64,000 nucleotides of DNA from Gammaproteobacteria bacterium. Lineage in GTDB: Bacteria > Pseudomonadota > Gammaproteobacteria > GRL18. The stretch lies in NCBI GenBank assembly GCA_016744995.1, contig JADGDG010000003.1, forward strand, positions 186,001 through 250,000, read 5' to 3'. The position numbers and the translations under genes were made by a program. The notes beneath the pieces were generated by a model. It had not been told where the DNA came from. It did not search any database and was given only the letters and a program-made list of their open reading frames with translations. This document shows, in pieces, positions 55,328 to 64,000 of the stretch (its first letter is position 1; the number at the start of each line of letters is the position of its first letter).

Positions 55328-55702
55328 ATGACAAAGCCATTACTTCTTGTTATTGATGATGAGCCGGATATGGCTGAGCTAATTGGCGATGTAGGTTCTT
55401 CAATGGGTTTCGATACAGCGGTGACCACTACTGTCAGTGAATTTCAAAAAACTTATCTTAAAGAACAACCTGATGTAATTGTTTTGGATATTGTAATGCC
55501 TGACATGGATGGTATTGAACTGCTTCAATGGATTGGAAAAAAAGGCTCTGATGCTTCGATCATTATTATTAGCGGCTATAGTGATTATATTAAAATGACA
55601 AAATTAATCGGGAAAAATCAGGGTTGTCATATTGAAGGTTCCCTTACTAAACCTTTTTCTCTAAATGACCTTGGGCAGTTACTTCAAAAAATTTTTATTT
55701 AA
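55328..55702 (+). CDS. Stand-alone receiver (CheY-like response regulator)
   Basis: A 124-residue single receiver domain, started at ATG 55328 (a TTG nine codons earlier is possible). The acidic pocket (IDDEPDM), phosphorylation site D54 in VLDIVMPDMDG, the Ser of IISGYS and the Lys of LTKPF are all present. It has no output domain. Its sequence closely parallels the receiver of the receiver-EAL protein at the end of this cluster, pointing to a duplication. It probably relays phosphate from the kinases next door. Confidence 0.88.
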   Translation: MTKPLLLVIDDEPDMAELIGDVGSSMGFDTAVTTTVSEFQKTYLKEQPDVIVLDIVMPDMDGIELLQWIGKKGSDASIIIISGYSDYIKMTKLIGKNQGCHIEGSLTKPFSLNDLGQLLQKIFI

Positions 55703-55822
55703 TATCCAGAGATGTGAATACTTAGACTGTTTGTGCTTGTAAATAAGCAACACCTATACTATTGACCAATATCTGAATGGCTACTATTATTAGTTTACTA
55801 TTCAGACTAACAGGTCTAAAGA

Positions 55823-58207
55823 ATGAAACTCCAGTCAAAATTACTGCTTTCTTTCGGTCTTGTGTTAGTTGTCAGTTTTACTCTGGTGGAAATCATTGGA
55901 TATCGACAAACTCAAGAGCAGACATTAGTAGAACTTCGAAAGAATGCATTGGAGATCCGGGGGATCCTGATGGCCACCCGTCGAATCTATCTTAAGCAAT
56001 TTATCCAAAGTGGTTTACCGCTGAGCCGAAACACCCTCGGCTTTCTACCCGCTCATGCCATGAACCGTATCTCAAATGATTTTTTGAACTGGAGCAATAG
56101 CGGGCTGACTTTTAATAATGTCTCTGACCAACCGCGCAATCCAAATAATCAGGCCGATAAGGTTGAGCTGGATGCAATGGCTTTTTTTCGAGCCAACCCT
56201 TCAGAAAAAGAACACCTGGCCAGCTTTAAAAATGAACAAGGGCAATCCTTTTATCATTTTTCAAGCCCTATCTGGATTGAAGAATATTGTTTGAAATGCC
56301 ATGGCAGTCGAGATGAATCACCTCAGACAATCAAAGAACTTTACACCTCATCATACAATTATAAGCTTGGAGAACTGCGTGGCCTGATGAGTATTAAACT
56401 CCCTGCTTATCTTATTGAGGATGAAATAAATGCTCAGCGAATTTCTGAATCAATTGGCCATTTGTTTGGTTTTGTTATTACTTTTGCCTTTGGCGCATGG
56501 CTGCTGAACAAACTGGTTATACGACACATGATTGTATTGCAAAAAGTCGCAGGTGAACTGGCCAGTGGGAATTATGATATTCGTGCCCCCGTTAAAGGAC
56601 ATGATGAAATGTCTGATCTTGCCATAGCATTTAATAATATGGCAGAACAGCGCCAGAAAGCTGAATCTTTGCTTCGAGAAAGTGAGCAGCAAATCAGAGA
56701 TTTGCTTAATTCCACTGCAGAAGCAATTTATGGTCTGGATAAACAAGGACATGCAACTCTTATCAACCCGACCTGTCTGCGCATGCTAGGTTATCAGGAT
56801 GCAACTGAATTGATTAGCAAGGAGTTGCATCCGATAATCCATCATACTAAAGCAGATGGAACTCCACGCACACTGGATGAGTGCCTTATTGCCAGAGCCT
56901 GGCGTTATGGTGAAGCAAGCCACACAATTGAAGATATCTTCTGGCGCAAGGATGGTACTAGCTTTCCAGTAGAGTTCTCAGCTTATCCTATTTGGCGTGA
57001 TGGCATGGTTGTCGGGGCGGTAGCAACCTTCCTTGATATTACTGAGCGATTAAAAAACGAAGAAAGCTTGCGCAGAGCTCAAAAGATGGAAGCTGTTGGT
57101 CAGTTAACAGGTGGTATTGCACATGACTTCAATAATTTATTAGGCATTATTCTTGGCAATCTTGATTTTCTGCAACGTATGGTTCTGGATAATGAGAATG
57201 CAAAAAAACGGATTCATACAACACAAAAAGCAGCCCTGCGTGCAGCTGATCTGACTAAACAGCTGCTTGGCTTCTCAAGAAGGGAACCAAAAAATATTAG
57301 TGCAACTGATTTGAATCAGGTGATACTGGCAATGGAGAGTTTTATTGCCCGTTCAGTAACACCTGAAGTAGAGGTGGAATTTCAATTTTCAAATGAACTC
57401 TGGACAACTGAAATCGATAAGGGCGATCTACAAAATGCACTGCTTAACCTTATACTCAATGCACGGGACGCTATGCCTGATGGTGGTAAGCTAACGATTG
57501 AAACCTCTAATCAAGTTCTTGATGCCATCTATGAAGAGCAAAATCCAGTAATAGAACAAGGTGATTATGTACAACTTGCAGTAAGTGATAATGGTAATGG
57601 TATTTCTACTGAGGTTCTGGAACATATTTTTGAGCCCTTTTTTACCACTAAAGAAGAAGGTAAGGGTACTGGTCTTGGGATGAGTATGGTTTATGGCTTT
57701 GTGCAGCGCTCTCATGGCTATATCAAAGCCTACTCCGAACCTGATATCGGTACGTCTATTCGTATTTATCTCCCCCGCTCCTACAATGAAGCGCACAAGT
57801 CTGACTCAACAATGGATAAAAAAATAGTTTTAGCTAAAGGAACTGAAACTATTTTAATTGTTGATGATGAAAAAGATCTTCTTGAACTTGCTGAGAAAAA
57901 TCTTATAGCGCTTGGGTATCAGACAATTATTGCACACAATGGTGAAGAAGCATTAAAAATATTAAATGAAAACGGGAGTATCGATCTGCTGTTTAGTGAC
58001 GTTGTTATGCCGGGCGGCGTAAATGGCTATGAACTGGCAGAGCTGGCAGTAGTAAAAATAACAACATTGAAAGTACTATTGACGTCAGGGTTCACCAAAA
58101 AGGCAGTTTCAAAAAATGGACAGGCACGTTTTTCTGTTACTTTATTAAGCAAACCGTATAGTAAGGTAGAACTGGCTCAGCGAATTCGAGATGTATTGGA
58201 TGAATGA
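55823..58207 (+). CDS. Hybrid histidine kinase with c-type haem sensor
   Basis: A 794-residue kinase. TM1 ~5-25; periplasmic DUF3365/Tll0287-like region with a haem-c motif C156-L-K-C159-H160; TM2 ~211-232; HAMP ~233-285; PAS ~289-408; HisKA with H434 in [11 protein letters not shown]; HATPase ([13 protein letters not shown]); C-terminal receiver with D726 in FSDVVMPGG. Ligand or redox state of the haem is the likely signal. The kinase core is strongly similar to that of the next gene. It overlaps it at the 3' end. Confidence 0.92.
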   Translation: MKLQSKLLLSFGLVLVVSFTLVEIIGYRQTQEQTLVELRKNALEIRGILMATRRIYLKQFIQSGLPLSRNTLGFLPAHAMNRISNDFLNWSNSGLTFNNVSDQPRNPNNQADKVELDAMAFFRANPSEKEHLASFKNEQGQSFYHFSSPIWIEEYCLKCHGSRDESPQTIKELYTSSYNYKLGELRGLMSIKLPAYLIEDEINAQRISESIGHLFGFVITFAFGAWLLNKLVIRHMIVLQKVAGELASGNYDIRAPVKGHDEMSDLAIAFNNMAEQRQKAESLLRESEQQIRDLLNSTAEAIYGLDKQGHATLINPTCLRMLGYQDATELISKELHPIIHHTKADGTPRTLDECLIARAWRYGEASHTIEDIFWRKDGTSFPVEFSAYPIWRDGMVVGAVATFLDITERLKNEESLRRAQKMEAVGQLTGGIAHDFNNLLGIILGNLDFLQRMVLDNENAKKRIHTTQKAALRAADLTKQLLGFSRREPKNISATDLNQVILAMESFIARSVTPEVEVEFQFSNELWTTEIDKGDLQNALLNLILNARDAMPDGGKLTIETSNQVLDAIYEEQNPVIEQGDYVQLAVSDNGNGISTEVLEHIFEPFFTTKEEGKGTGLGMSMVYGFVQRSHGYIKAYSEPDIGTSIRIYLPRSYNEAHKSDSTMDKKIVLAKGTETILIVDDEKDLLELAEKNLIALGYQTIIAHNGEEALKILNENGSIDLLFSDVVMPGGVNGYELAELAVVKITTLKVLLTSGFTKKAVSKNGQARFSVTLLSKPYSKVELAQRIRDVLDE

Positions 58208-61049
58208 TAATATTAATAATAGCTGGTTGAGAGGATTATTATTTGTCCTCTTAATACCTGTATTTACTTTTGCTTCTGGTTCTGAAGTAACGACTGGAAG
58301 CAGAGTGATCACTGCTGCCATTCTAAATGATTTTCCACCACTTTATAGTCGTAATAAATCAGGTGTTCCTGAGGGCTTTGCTATTGATATTCTTGAAAAT
58401 GTAGCACAACAGAGTGGCTTAACAATTGAATATCTACACGTTGAAAACTGGGCAGCTGCAATGCAGGCCGTGCGTAGTAATCAGGCGGATCTTATACCTG
58501 GTATTGGTATTAGTTCGGTTCGCAGTGAAGAATTCTTATTTACAGAAAAAATTGAAACAATCCCTGTTTCCTGTTTTGTGCGCTCCAGCAACCACAATAT
58601 CAAAGGAATAGATTCTTTGCCTGGCCATCGAGTCGCTGTCATTGATAAAAGTGCAGCAGAAACCCGGCTTAGTGATATGAGTGATATAGAATTAGTTCGT
58701 TTTCAAAATATAGATTCGGCTCTGTTTCAGCTTATGGCTGGTGATGTAGATGCTTTTGTTTTTCCTGAACCGGTACTAAAGAAAAAAATGTATATCATGA
58801 ATCTTGGTAATGATTATCTTAAGGTAGTTGGCAAACCATTAATGGAACTTAAGCGTGGTTTTTTAATGCGTAAAACTGATGAACTGCTGGCTAAACAATT
58901 AAATTCAGCCATTAATATCTACACTCACTCAAACCAATATCTCATTGATTATCAAAAATGGTATGGTAAAGCTCAACCATTCTGGAACGTGCGGCGAGTA
59001 TTTATTGCGATGAGTTTTTTACTTTTCCTGTTGCTGGTGAGTCTGCTTGGCTGGCGTTTTTTTACACTTAAAACTTTGAATGAACGTTTGATGAAGAGTA
59101 CTGATGAGCGGGAAACAGCCTACAAAGCTTTGCAACAGACTCAAAAACAGCAAATGCTTGAACGCTCTTTGCTAACGTCAATGCTTAATTCTATTCCAGA
59201 TTTAATATTTTATAAGAATAATGAAAGTGTTTACCTGGGATGTAACCAGGCATTTGAAGACTTTATCGGGCACAAACAATCTGAACTTATTGATCATACT
59301 GATCTGGATTTTTTTGCAAAAGATATGGCTGATGTTTTTCGTAAAAGGGATCAACAAATGCTGGCAAGTGGAGAGGCTCAGCGCAATGAAGAATGGGTAA
59401 ATTATCCTGATGGGCGCCTGGTTCTGCTAGATACGCTTAAAACGCCCTATCTGAGTTCTGATGGTAAAACTCTTGGACTGATTGGTATTAGTCGGGATAT
59501 TACTGAACGTAAAAAAGCAGAATATTCACTACATCGTAGTGAAACTTTACTCAGAGAAGCCCAGGCAATGGCACACATTGGTAACTGGGAACTTAATCCT
59601 GAAACCATGAAGGTAGTCTGGTCGGATGAGGTATTTCAAATACTTGGGATAGATGCTACAGATTGTGTTAGCCCCGAATTATTGGCTAGTGTAATACACC
59701 CTGAAGACAGGGACGATGTGCTTTCATCCCTGACATGTGCACAAAAAGGCAATCATAAGCATCATATGGAGTATCGTATTATTCGTCCTGATGGAGAGAC
59801 ACGCTGGATTGACTGTCAGGCTAATCAGGTGTTTGATAAAAATAATAATGCTATTAGTTTGAGAGGTGTTATTCAAGATATAACCGATCGAAAAAAGGGA
59901 GAGCATGCCTTGCGACGTGCTCAGAAAATGGATGCTATTGGCCAGCTTACTGGTGGTATTGCCCATGATTTTAATAATCTTTTAAGTATTATTATTGGTA
60001 ATCTGGACTTTCTTAAACGTCTGCTTGCTGAAGATGAAAAATCCCTTAAACGTGTAAACTCTGCATCAAAAGCTTCTTTACGCGCTGCTGACCTGACAAA
60101 ACAGCTGCTGGGATTTTCACGTAGACACTCTCAGGAAAAACATCCTTGTGATATTAATCAGATTATATTGGCCATGGATAGTCTGATTGCTCGTTCAGTG
60201 ACGCCAGAGGTAGAAGTCGAATTGCAGCTAAATGAATCCCCCTGGCTGACTCAAATTGATCCAGGGGATTTTGAAGATGCTCTGGTGAATCTTATCCTTA
60301 ATGCCAGAGATGCGATGCCGCAGGGTGGAAACCTCACCATTGAAACAGTCAACAAGCAACTGGATTCAAATTATACTGAATTAAATCCTGGCGTTGCTCC
60401 GGGTGATTACCTGCAACTTGCTGTTAGTGATACTGGTGGTGGTATTGCTAATGAAAATATTGAACATATTTTTGAACCTTTTTTTACAACAAAGCCTGCA
60501 GATAAAGGTACGGGGCTTGGACTCAGTATGGTCTATGGTTTTGTGCAACGCTCCGGGGGATATATTAAGGCTTATTCAGAAAAGGGGATCGGTACAACCT
60601 TTAGACTCTATTTACCCCGCTCAGCAGAGCAGAGAAAAGAACCAGGAGAAACTTTGCATGAAAATAATATACCTTTACAGAGAAATGAAACTATTTTGAT
60701 AGTTGATGACGAAGTAGATTTACTCGATCTTGCTAAAGATTATCTGGAGGAAATTGGTTGCCGGGTTTATACCGCAAGTAGAGGAGCAGAAGCATTAGCA
60801 ATCCTTGAATCTAATCCATCCATTGACTTATTATTCAGTGACGTTGTAATGCCTGGAAGAATGAATGGCTATGAACTGGCAGAACAGGCGTGTGAAAAAC
60901 ATCCACACCTTAAGGTATTGCTTACATCTGGATTTACAAAAAAGGTTGCTGCCAAAAAAGGACAGGACAGAATTATTGCTAAGTTGCTTACCAAGCCTTA
61001 TAGTAGAGAAAATCTAATAAAAAGCGTTAAAGAACTATTGGATGGATAA
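58200..61049 (+). CDS. Hybrid histidine kinase with periplasmic SBP sensor
   Basis: A 949-residue kinase from ATG 58200, inside the stop region of the previous gene (8-base overlap). Signal segment ~10-28; SBP_bac_3-type ligand-binding domain ~37-255 (LNDFPPLYSRNKSG and FAIDILENVAQQSG); TM ~267-287; two PAS domains (~323-440 and ~447-567); HisKA with H589 in [11 protein letters not shown]; HATPase; receiver with D881 in [12 protein letters not shown]. An amino acid or similar small ligand is expected. It is a paralogue of the upstream kinase with an exchanged sensor module. Confidence 0.92.
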   Translation: MNDNINNSWLRGLLFVLLIPVFTFASGSEVTTGSRVITAAILNDFPPLYSRNKSGVPEGFAIDILENVAQQSGLTIEYLHVENWAAAMQAVRSNQADLIPGIGISSVRSEEFLFTEKIETIPVSCFVRSSNHNIKGIDSLPGHRVAVIDKSAAETRLSDMSDIELVRFQNIDSALFQLMAGDVDAFVFPEPVLKKKMYIMNLGNDYLKVVGKPLMELKRGFLMRKTDELLAKQLNSAINIYTHSNQYLIDYQKWYGKAQPFWNVRRVFIAMSFLLFLLLVSLLGWRFFTLKTLNERLMKSTDERETAYKALQQTQKQQMLERSLLTSMLNSIPDLIFYKNNESVYLGCNQAFEDFIGHKQSELIDHTDLDFFAKDMADVFRKRDQQMLASGEAQRNEEWVNYPDGRLVLLDTLKTPYLSSDGKTLGLIGISRDITERKKAEYSLHRSETLLREAQAMAHIGNWELNPETMKVVWSDEVFQILGIDATDCVSPELLASVIHPEDRDDVLSSLTCAQKGNHKHHMEYRIIRPDGETRWIDCQANQVFDKNNNAISLRGVIQDITDRKKGEHALRRAQKMDAIGQLTGGIAHDFNNLLSIIIGNLDFLKRLLAEDEKSLKRVNSASKASLRAADLTKQLLGFSRRHSQEKHPCDINQIILAMDSLIARSVTPEVEVELQLNESPWLTQIDPGDFEDALVNLILNARDAMPQGGNLTIETVNKQLDSNYTELNPGVAPGDYLQLAVSDTGGGIANENIEHIFEPFFTTKPADKGTGLGLSMVYGFVQRSGGYIKAYSEKGIGTTFRLYLPRSAEQRKEPGETLHENNIPLQRNETILIVDDEVDLLDLAKDYLEEIGCRVYTASRGAEALAILESNPSIDLLFSDVVMPGRMNGYELAEQACEKHPHLKVLLTSGFTKKVAAKKGQDRIIAKLLTKPYSRENLIKSVKELLDG

Positions 61050-61072
61050 TATTAACGTGAATAGTCAAGATT

Positions 61073-62272
61073 ATGATCGACAAAACAAAGGCACAGAAAA
61101 GAAAACTGCTGGTAATTGATGATGAACCGGAAATCGGTGCATTTATACGCGATGTTGCATATGAAATGGATTATGATGCCGTTGCTACACATCGTCCTGA
61201 TCATTTTGAGCAGCTATATTCTGATAACCTTGATGTTATTGTTCTTGATTTAGTCATGCCGGAACGTGATGGTGTGGAACTATTAAGAGTCATTGCTAAT
61301 CTTGGTTCAAATGCCTCAATTATCCTTATCAGCGGTTATGATAAGGGAGTACTTCATTCTGCGCAAAAACTAGCATCTGAACAGGGGCTGCATGTTGTTG
61401 GAACATTAACCAAGCCGATCCGCTACTCCGATCTGGAAGATTTACTCGGCTCAATTGTATTTACGGATAAAGATGCTTTACTTGAAATCTCCAGCTTTGT
61501 GGAATTGCCCACTGAAGAGGAGTTGCATAATGCATTCAGAAACGATGAATTAGAACCTTTTTTTCAACCAAAAATTAATTTTTCTAATAATTCTTTAGCA
61601 GGTGTTGAAGCTCTGATCCGCTGGAATCATCCTGAACGTGGGCTGCTGGGAGCTGATATTATAATTCCTCTCGCTGAAGCCGCCGGGCTGATGGATATGC
61701 TGTCAACAGAAGTTCTTCAACAATCATTTAAAAGAACATCACAATGGCTTAATGAGGGCTTGAAAACAAATATTGCCATTAATATGGCACCCTGCAATTT
61801 TAAAGATCTCAATCTGCCGGAATGGATTGCTGATAATATCAATAAATATGGCCTTGGAACTGATCAGATAACCTTAGAAGTAACTGAAACAACTTTGATG
61901 CAAGAGTTGATTAAATCCCTGGATATTCTGACCCGCCTTAGGATGAAGAAAGTAAAACTCTCAATTGATGATTTTGGTACAGGCTATTCATCATTAGTTC
62001 AACTGCATCGCATTCCTTTTTCTGAAATGAAAATCGATCAGTCTTTTGTTATGAGAGCTACTACAGATAAAGAAGCTCTGGCAATTGTAAAAATGACTAT
62101 CTTATTAGGCCATGAACTCGGCATGGCTGTCGTTGCTGAAGGGATTGAAGATCAGGCTACATGGGAGCTCCTCACCAAATTGGGTTGTGATATAGCTCAG
62201 GGTTACTTTATTGCCAAACCAATGCCTGGCTGTGACATAGTTGACTGGGATAATAAACGAGTGAGATCATGA
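61073..62272 (+). CDS. Receiver-EAL response regulator (c-di-GMP phosphodiesterase)
   Basis: A 399-residue regulator. Receiver ~10-130 with D59 in VLDLVMPERDG; EAL domain ~145-395. The EAL catalytic set looks complete: E in VEALIRWNHPERG, the Asn in INMAPCNF (the usual NLS reads NMA), E in EVTETT, DD in IDDFGTG, K in MKID and E in AEGIED. Phosphorylation by the adjacent kinases would probably switch c-di-GMP breakdown. The last gene of the cluster, 23 bases after the second kinase. Confidence 0.93.
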   Translation: MIDKTKAQKRKLLVIDDEPEIGAFIRDVAYEMDYDAVATHRPDHFEQLYSDNLDVIVLDLVMPERDGVELLRVIANLGSNASIILISGYDKGVLHSAQKLASEQGLHVVGTLTKPIRYSDLEDLLGSIVFTDKDALLEISSFVELPTEEELHNAFRNDELEPFFQPKINFSNNSLAGVEALIRWNHPERGLLGADIIIPLAEAAGLMDMLSTEVLQQSFKRTSQWLNEGLKTNIAINMAPCNFKDLNLPEWIADNINKYGLGTDQITLEVTETTLMQELIKSLDILTRLRMKKVKLSIDDFGTGYSSLVQLHRIPFSEMKIDQSFVMRATTDKEALAIVKMTILLGHELGMAVVAEGIEDQATWELLTKLGCDIAQGYFIAKPMPGCDIVDWDNKRVRS

Positions 62273-62540
62273 GTTGGCGCAATACATAAGCCTGGAGACT
62301 GTAATTTTTATAACCCCTCTAACAATTATTTTTTATTGATATTCACGTAAAGTACTCTGAGTAATCCCCTTCTTTTTCTCCTGGTTTTAAAACATCCTGA
62401 ATAAGTACTATGGTCACATAGCTAACATTAAAAAAATGCATATTTCTATAATAAATTAGTATTTACATACAAATTTTCATTTTCCTCACTATACTTTTAA
62501 GTAACTTAAATTTTTAGTCACAAGAATAGCGAGAAACGGA

Positions 62541-64000
62541 ATGAAAGCTTCTGATTTATTTGTACAATGTCTTGAAGAAGAAGGTATTGAATATATTTTT
62601 GGTGTGCCGGGGGAAGAAAATGCCGACTTCATGATGTCTTTAGAAAAATCAGAAAAAATAACATTCATTCTCACCCGCCATGAACAAGGTGCAGCATTTA
62701 TGGCCGAAGCTTATGGTCGGCTCACTGGAAATCCTGCCGGCTGTCTTGGTACGTTAGGCCCGGGAGCCACTAATTTAATTACCGGCGTTGCAGATTCTAA
62801 CATGGATCATGCGCCAATGATTGTACTGACCGGGCAAGGCGCTTCTACTCGCCAGCATAAGGAATCACATCAGATCATGGATGTGGTGCACATGTTTGAG
62901 CCAGTGACAAAATGGGCCACCACTATTTTGCACCCGGATAATATCCCTGAAATTGTACGTAAAGCGGTACGCATTGCCCGAACTGAAAAACCGGGCGCTG
63001 TATTAATTGAATTACCCGAAGATCTGGCGAAACAAGACACCGATTTAAAGCCGATCATACCACGCCGTTTTCGTCGCCCGGTTGCTGACGACAAGATTCT
63101 GAGTAAAGCTTTTGATCGAATCATACAGGCACAAAGGCCAATAATCATAGCGGGCAATGGCTGTATCAGAAAACGAGCCAGTAAACAATTGCGCCAGTTC
63201 TGTGAGAAAACCGGCATTGGTGTAGTCAGCACCTTTATGGCCAAAGGCAGCGTTGATATGGATGCCGATTATTGTCTGTATACCATCGGTTTACAATCTA
63301 AAGACTTAATTGCCTGTGCCATTGATTCAGCCGATCTGGTGATTACGCTGGGTTATGATATGGTCGAATATCATCCGCGCCTGTGGAATCCTGATGGTAC
63401 TAAGAACGTTATTCATGCTGATTTTTTACCTACTGAAATTGACAGTAATTACCACCCTGAAATTGAAGTCATTGGCGATCTGGCTCATACTTTATGGATG
63501 CTTAATGAGCGTCTGGATCACTATCTTAAAGAACGTTCATTAATCTTTAATCTGCAGCAGCAGACTGCAGTACGTCGTGATATGGCTAAGGAATTAGCAA
63601 TCTATAAAGATGATGAAAGCAAAGATCGAGTCAAGCCGCAAAAAGTACTTTGGGATGTCCGCCAATTTTTAGGAAAAGATGATATTTTACTCTCAGACGT
63701 CGGGGCTCATAAAATGTGGATTGCTCGTCACTATCAATGTCACTCCCCCAATACTTGTCTGATACCCAATGGCTTTTGTTCCATGGGTTTTGCATTGCCA
63801 GGTGCCTTTGCTGCAAAAATCGTCTTTCCAGAGCAAAAAATTCTGGCCATTTGCGGTGATGCCGGCTTTTTAATGAATGTTCAGGAAATGGAAACCATCC
63901 GTCGTTTTAACAGCAATATTGTCGTTATGATCTGGGAAGACCATGCCTATGGTTTAATCGCCTGGAAACAGGAAAATCAATTCGGCCGTCATACGGATCT
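62541..64000 (+). CDS. Acetolactate-synthase-type ThDP enzyme, 5' part
   Basis: The frame starts at ATG 62541 and is open to the window edge (486 codons), so the C-terminus is missing. It has FGVPGEENADF, the catalytic Glu in ILTRHEQGAAFMAEAYGRLTG, the central domain (PIIIAGNG), and the ThDP motif from CGDAGF to the Asn-containing MNVQEMET. The layout is that of AlsS-type acetolactate synthases, which may be catabolic. The FAD-type IlvB/I is less likely because of GEENADF, but this is not decisive. GAGAAACGGA precedes the ATG. Confidence 0.85.
   Translation, partial: MKASDLFVQCLEEEGIEYIFGVPGEENADFMMSLEKSEKITFILTRHEQGAAFMAEAYGRLTGNPAGCLGTLGPGATNLITGVADSNMDHAPMIVLTGQGASTRQHKESHQIMDVVHMFEPVTKWATTILHPDNIPEIVRKAVRIARTEKPGAVLIELPEDLAKQDTDLKPIIPRRFRRPVADDKILSKAFDRIIQAQRPIIIAGNGCIRKRASKQLRQFCEKTGIGVVSTFMAKGSVDMDADYCLYTIGLQSKDLIACAIDSADLVITLGYDMVEYHPRLWNPDGTKNVIHADFLPTEIDSNYHPEIEVIGDLAHTLWMLNERLDHYLKERSLIFNLQQQTAVRRDMAKELAIYKDDESKDRVKPQKVLWDVRQFLGKDDILLSDVGAHKMWIARHYQCHSPNTCLIPNGFCSMGFALPGAFAAKIVFPEQKILAICGDAGFLMNVQEMETIRRFNSNIVVMIWEDHAYGLIAWKQENQFGRHTD

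Overview
The window is an AT-rich stretch of a bacterial chromosome. Gene content points to a gammaproteobacterium: hda, slyX, a metA/modABC block, mfd, an alaC-hom-thrC threonine block, wrbA-DUF2069, YihY and a cobalamin-riboswitch btu operon. A sulfide:quinone-oxidoreductase-like flavoprotein, a DUF302 protein, a SoxK-like lipoprotein, a rhodanese and SoxW/TlpA-like thioredoxins suggest sulfur oxidation. The genus cannot be fixed from this window.

Layout. 0-5.3 kb: 3' end of a subtilisin-like protease, dispersed repeats, a rhombosortase with its probable GlyGly-CTERM substrate (a VIT/vWA surface protein), and a HigBA-type toxin-antitoxin pair. 5.6-12.5 kb: a P-loop protein, metA, modABC and a PAS-GGDEF-EAL enzyme. 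12.5-24 kb: a gene-free region with a candidate structured RNA, arsC, thrC, mfd, a double rhodanese, and the alaC-hom-RpfE-type operon. 24-30.3 kb: a cluster of palindromic repeats, a Mth938-like gene, then a B12 riboswitch driving btuB and BtuCDF-like genes. 30.3-41.7 kb: DUF302/SQR divergon, SMR pump, DNA glycosylase, hemC, a TPR protein, a Cache-domain protein, a tight four-gene operon (thioredoxin, TolC, miniature HlyD, DUF1287), TlpA, YihY and a SoxK-like lipoprotein. 42-54 kb: wrbA, DUF2069, hda with a palindromic repeat upstream, a PLP enzyme, a Crp/Fnr regulator, DUF2892, a Sel1 protein, a YhiN flavoprotein, slyX, a CZB chemoreceptor, a PQQ-type dehydrogenase, VapBC, PhzF and a HicAB locus whose toxin is frameshifted. 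55-62.3 kb: a signalling cluster of a lone receiver, two paralogous hybrid kinases with different sensors (c-type haem; periplasmic SBP), and a receiver-EAL protein. 62.5 kb to the end: an acetolactate-synthase-type ThDP enzyme, cut by the window.

Most interesting signals: (i) a dispersed element with a conserved 54-nt loop whose flanking inverted arms are unrelated in sequence in one copy but still complementary; (ii) a multi-helix intergenic structure at 12.73-12.84 kb; (iii) the thioredoxin/TolC/mini-HlyD/DUF1287 operon with no inner-membrane pump; (iv) the two-kinase, two-receiver cluster; (v) several strong palindromic operators; (vi) a one-base lesion in hicA. All domain calls are by eye from sequence; no database search was possible.
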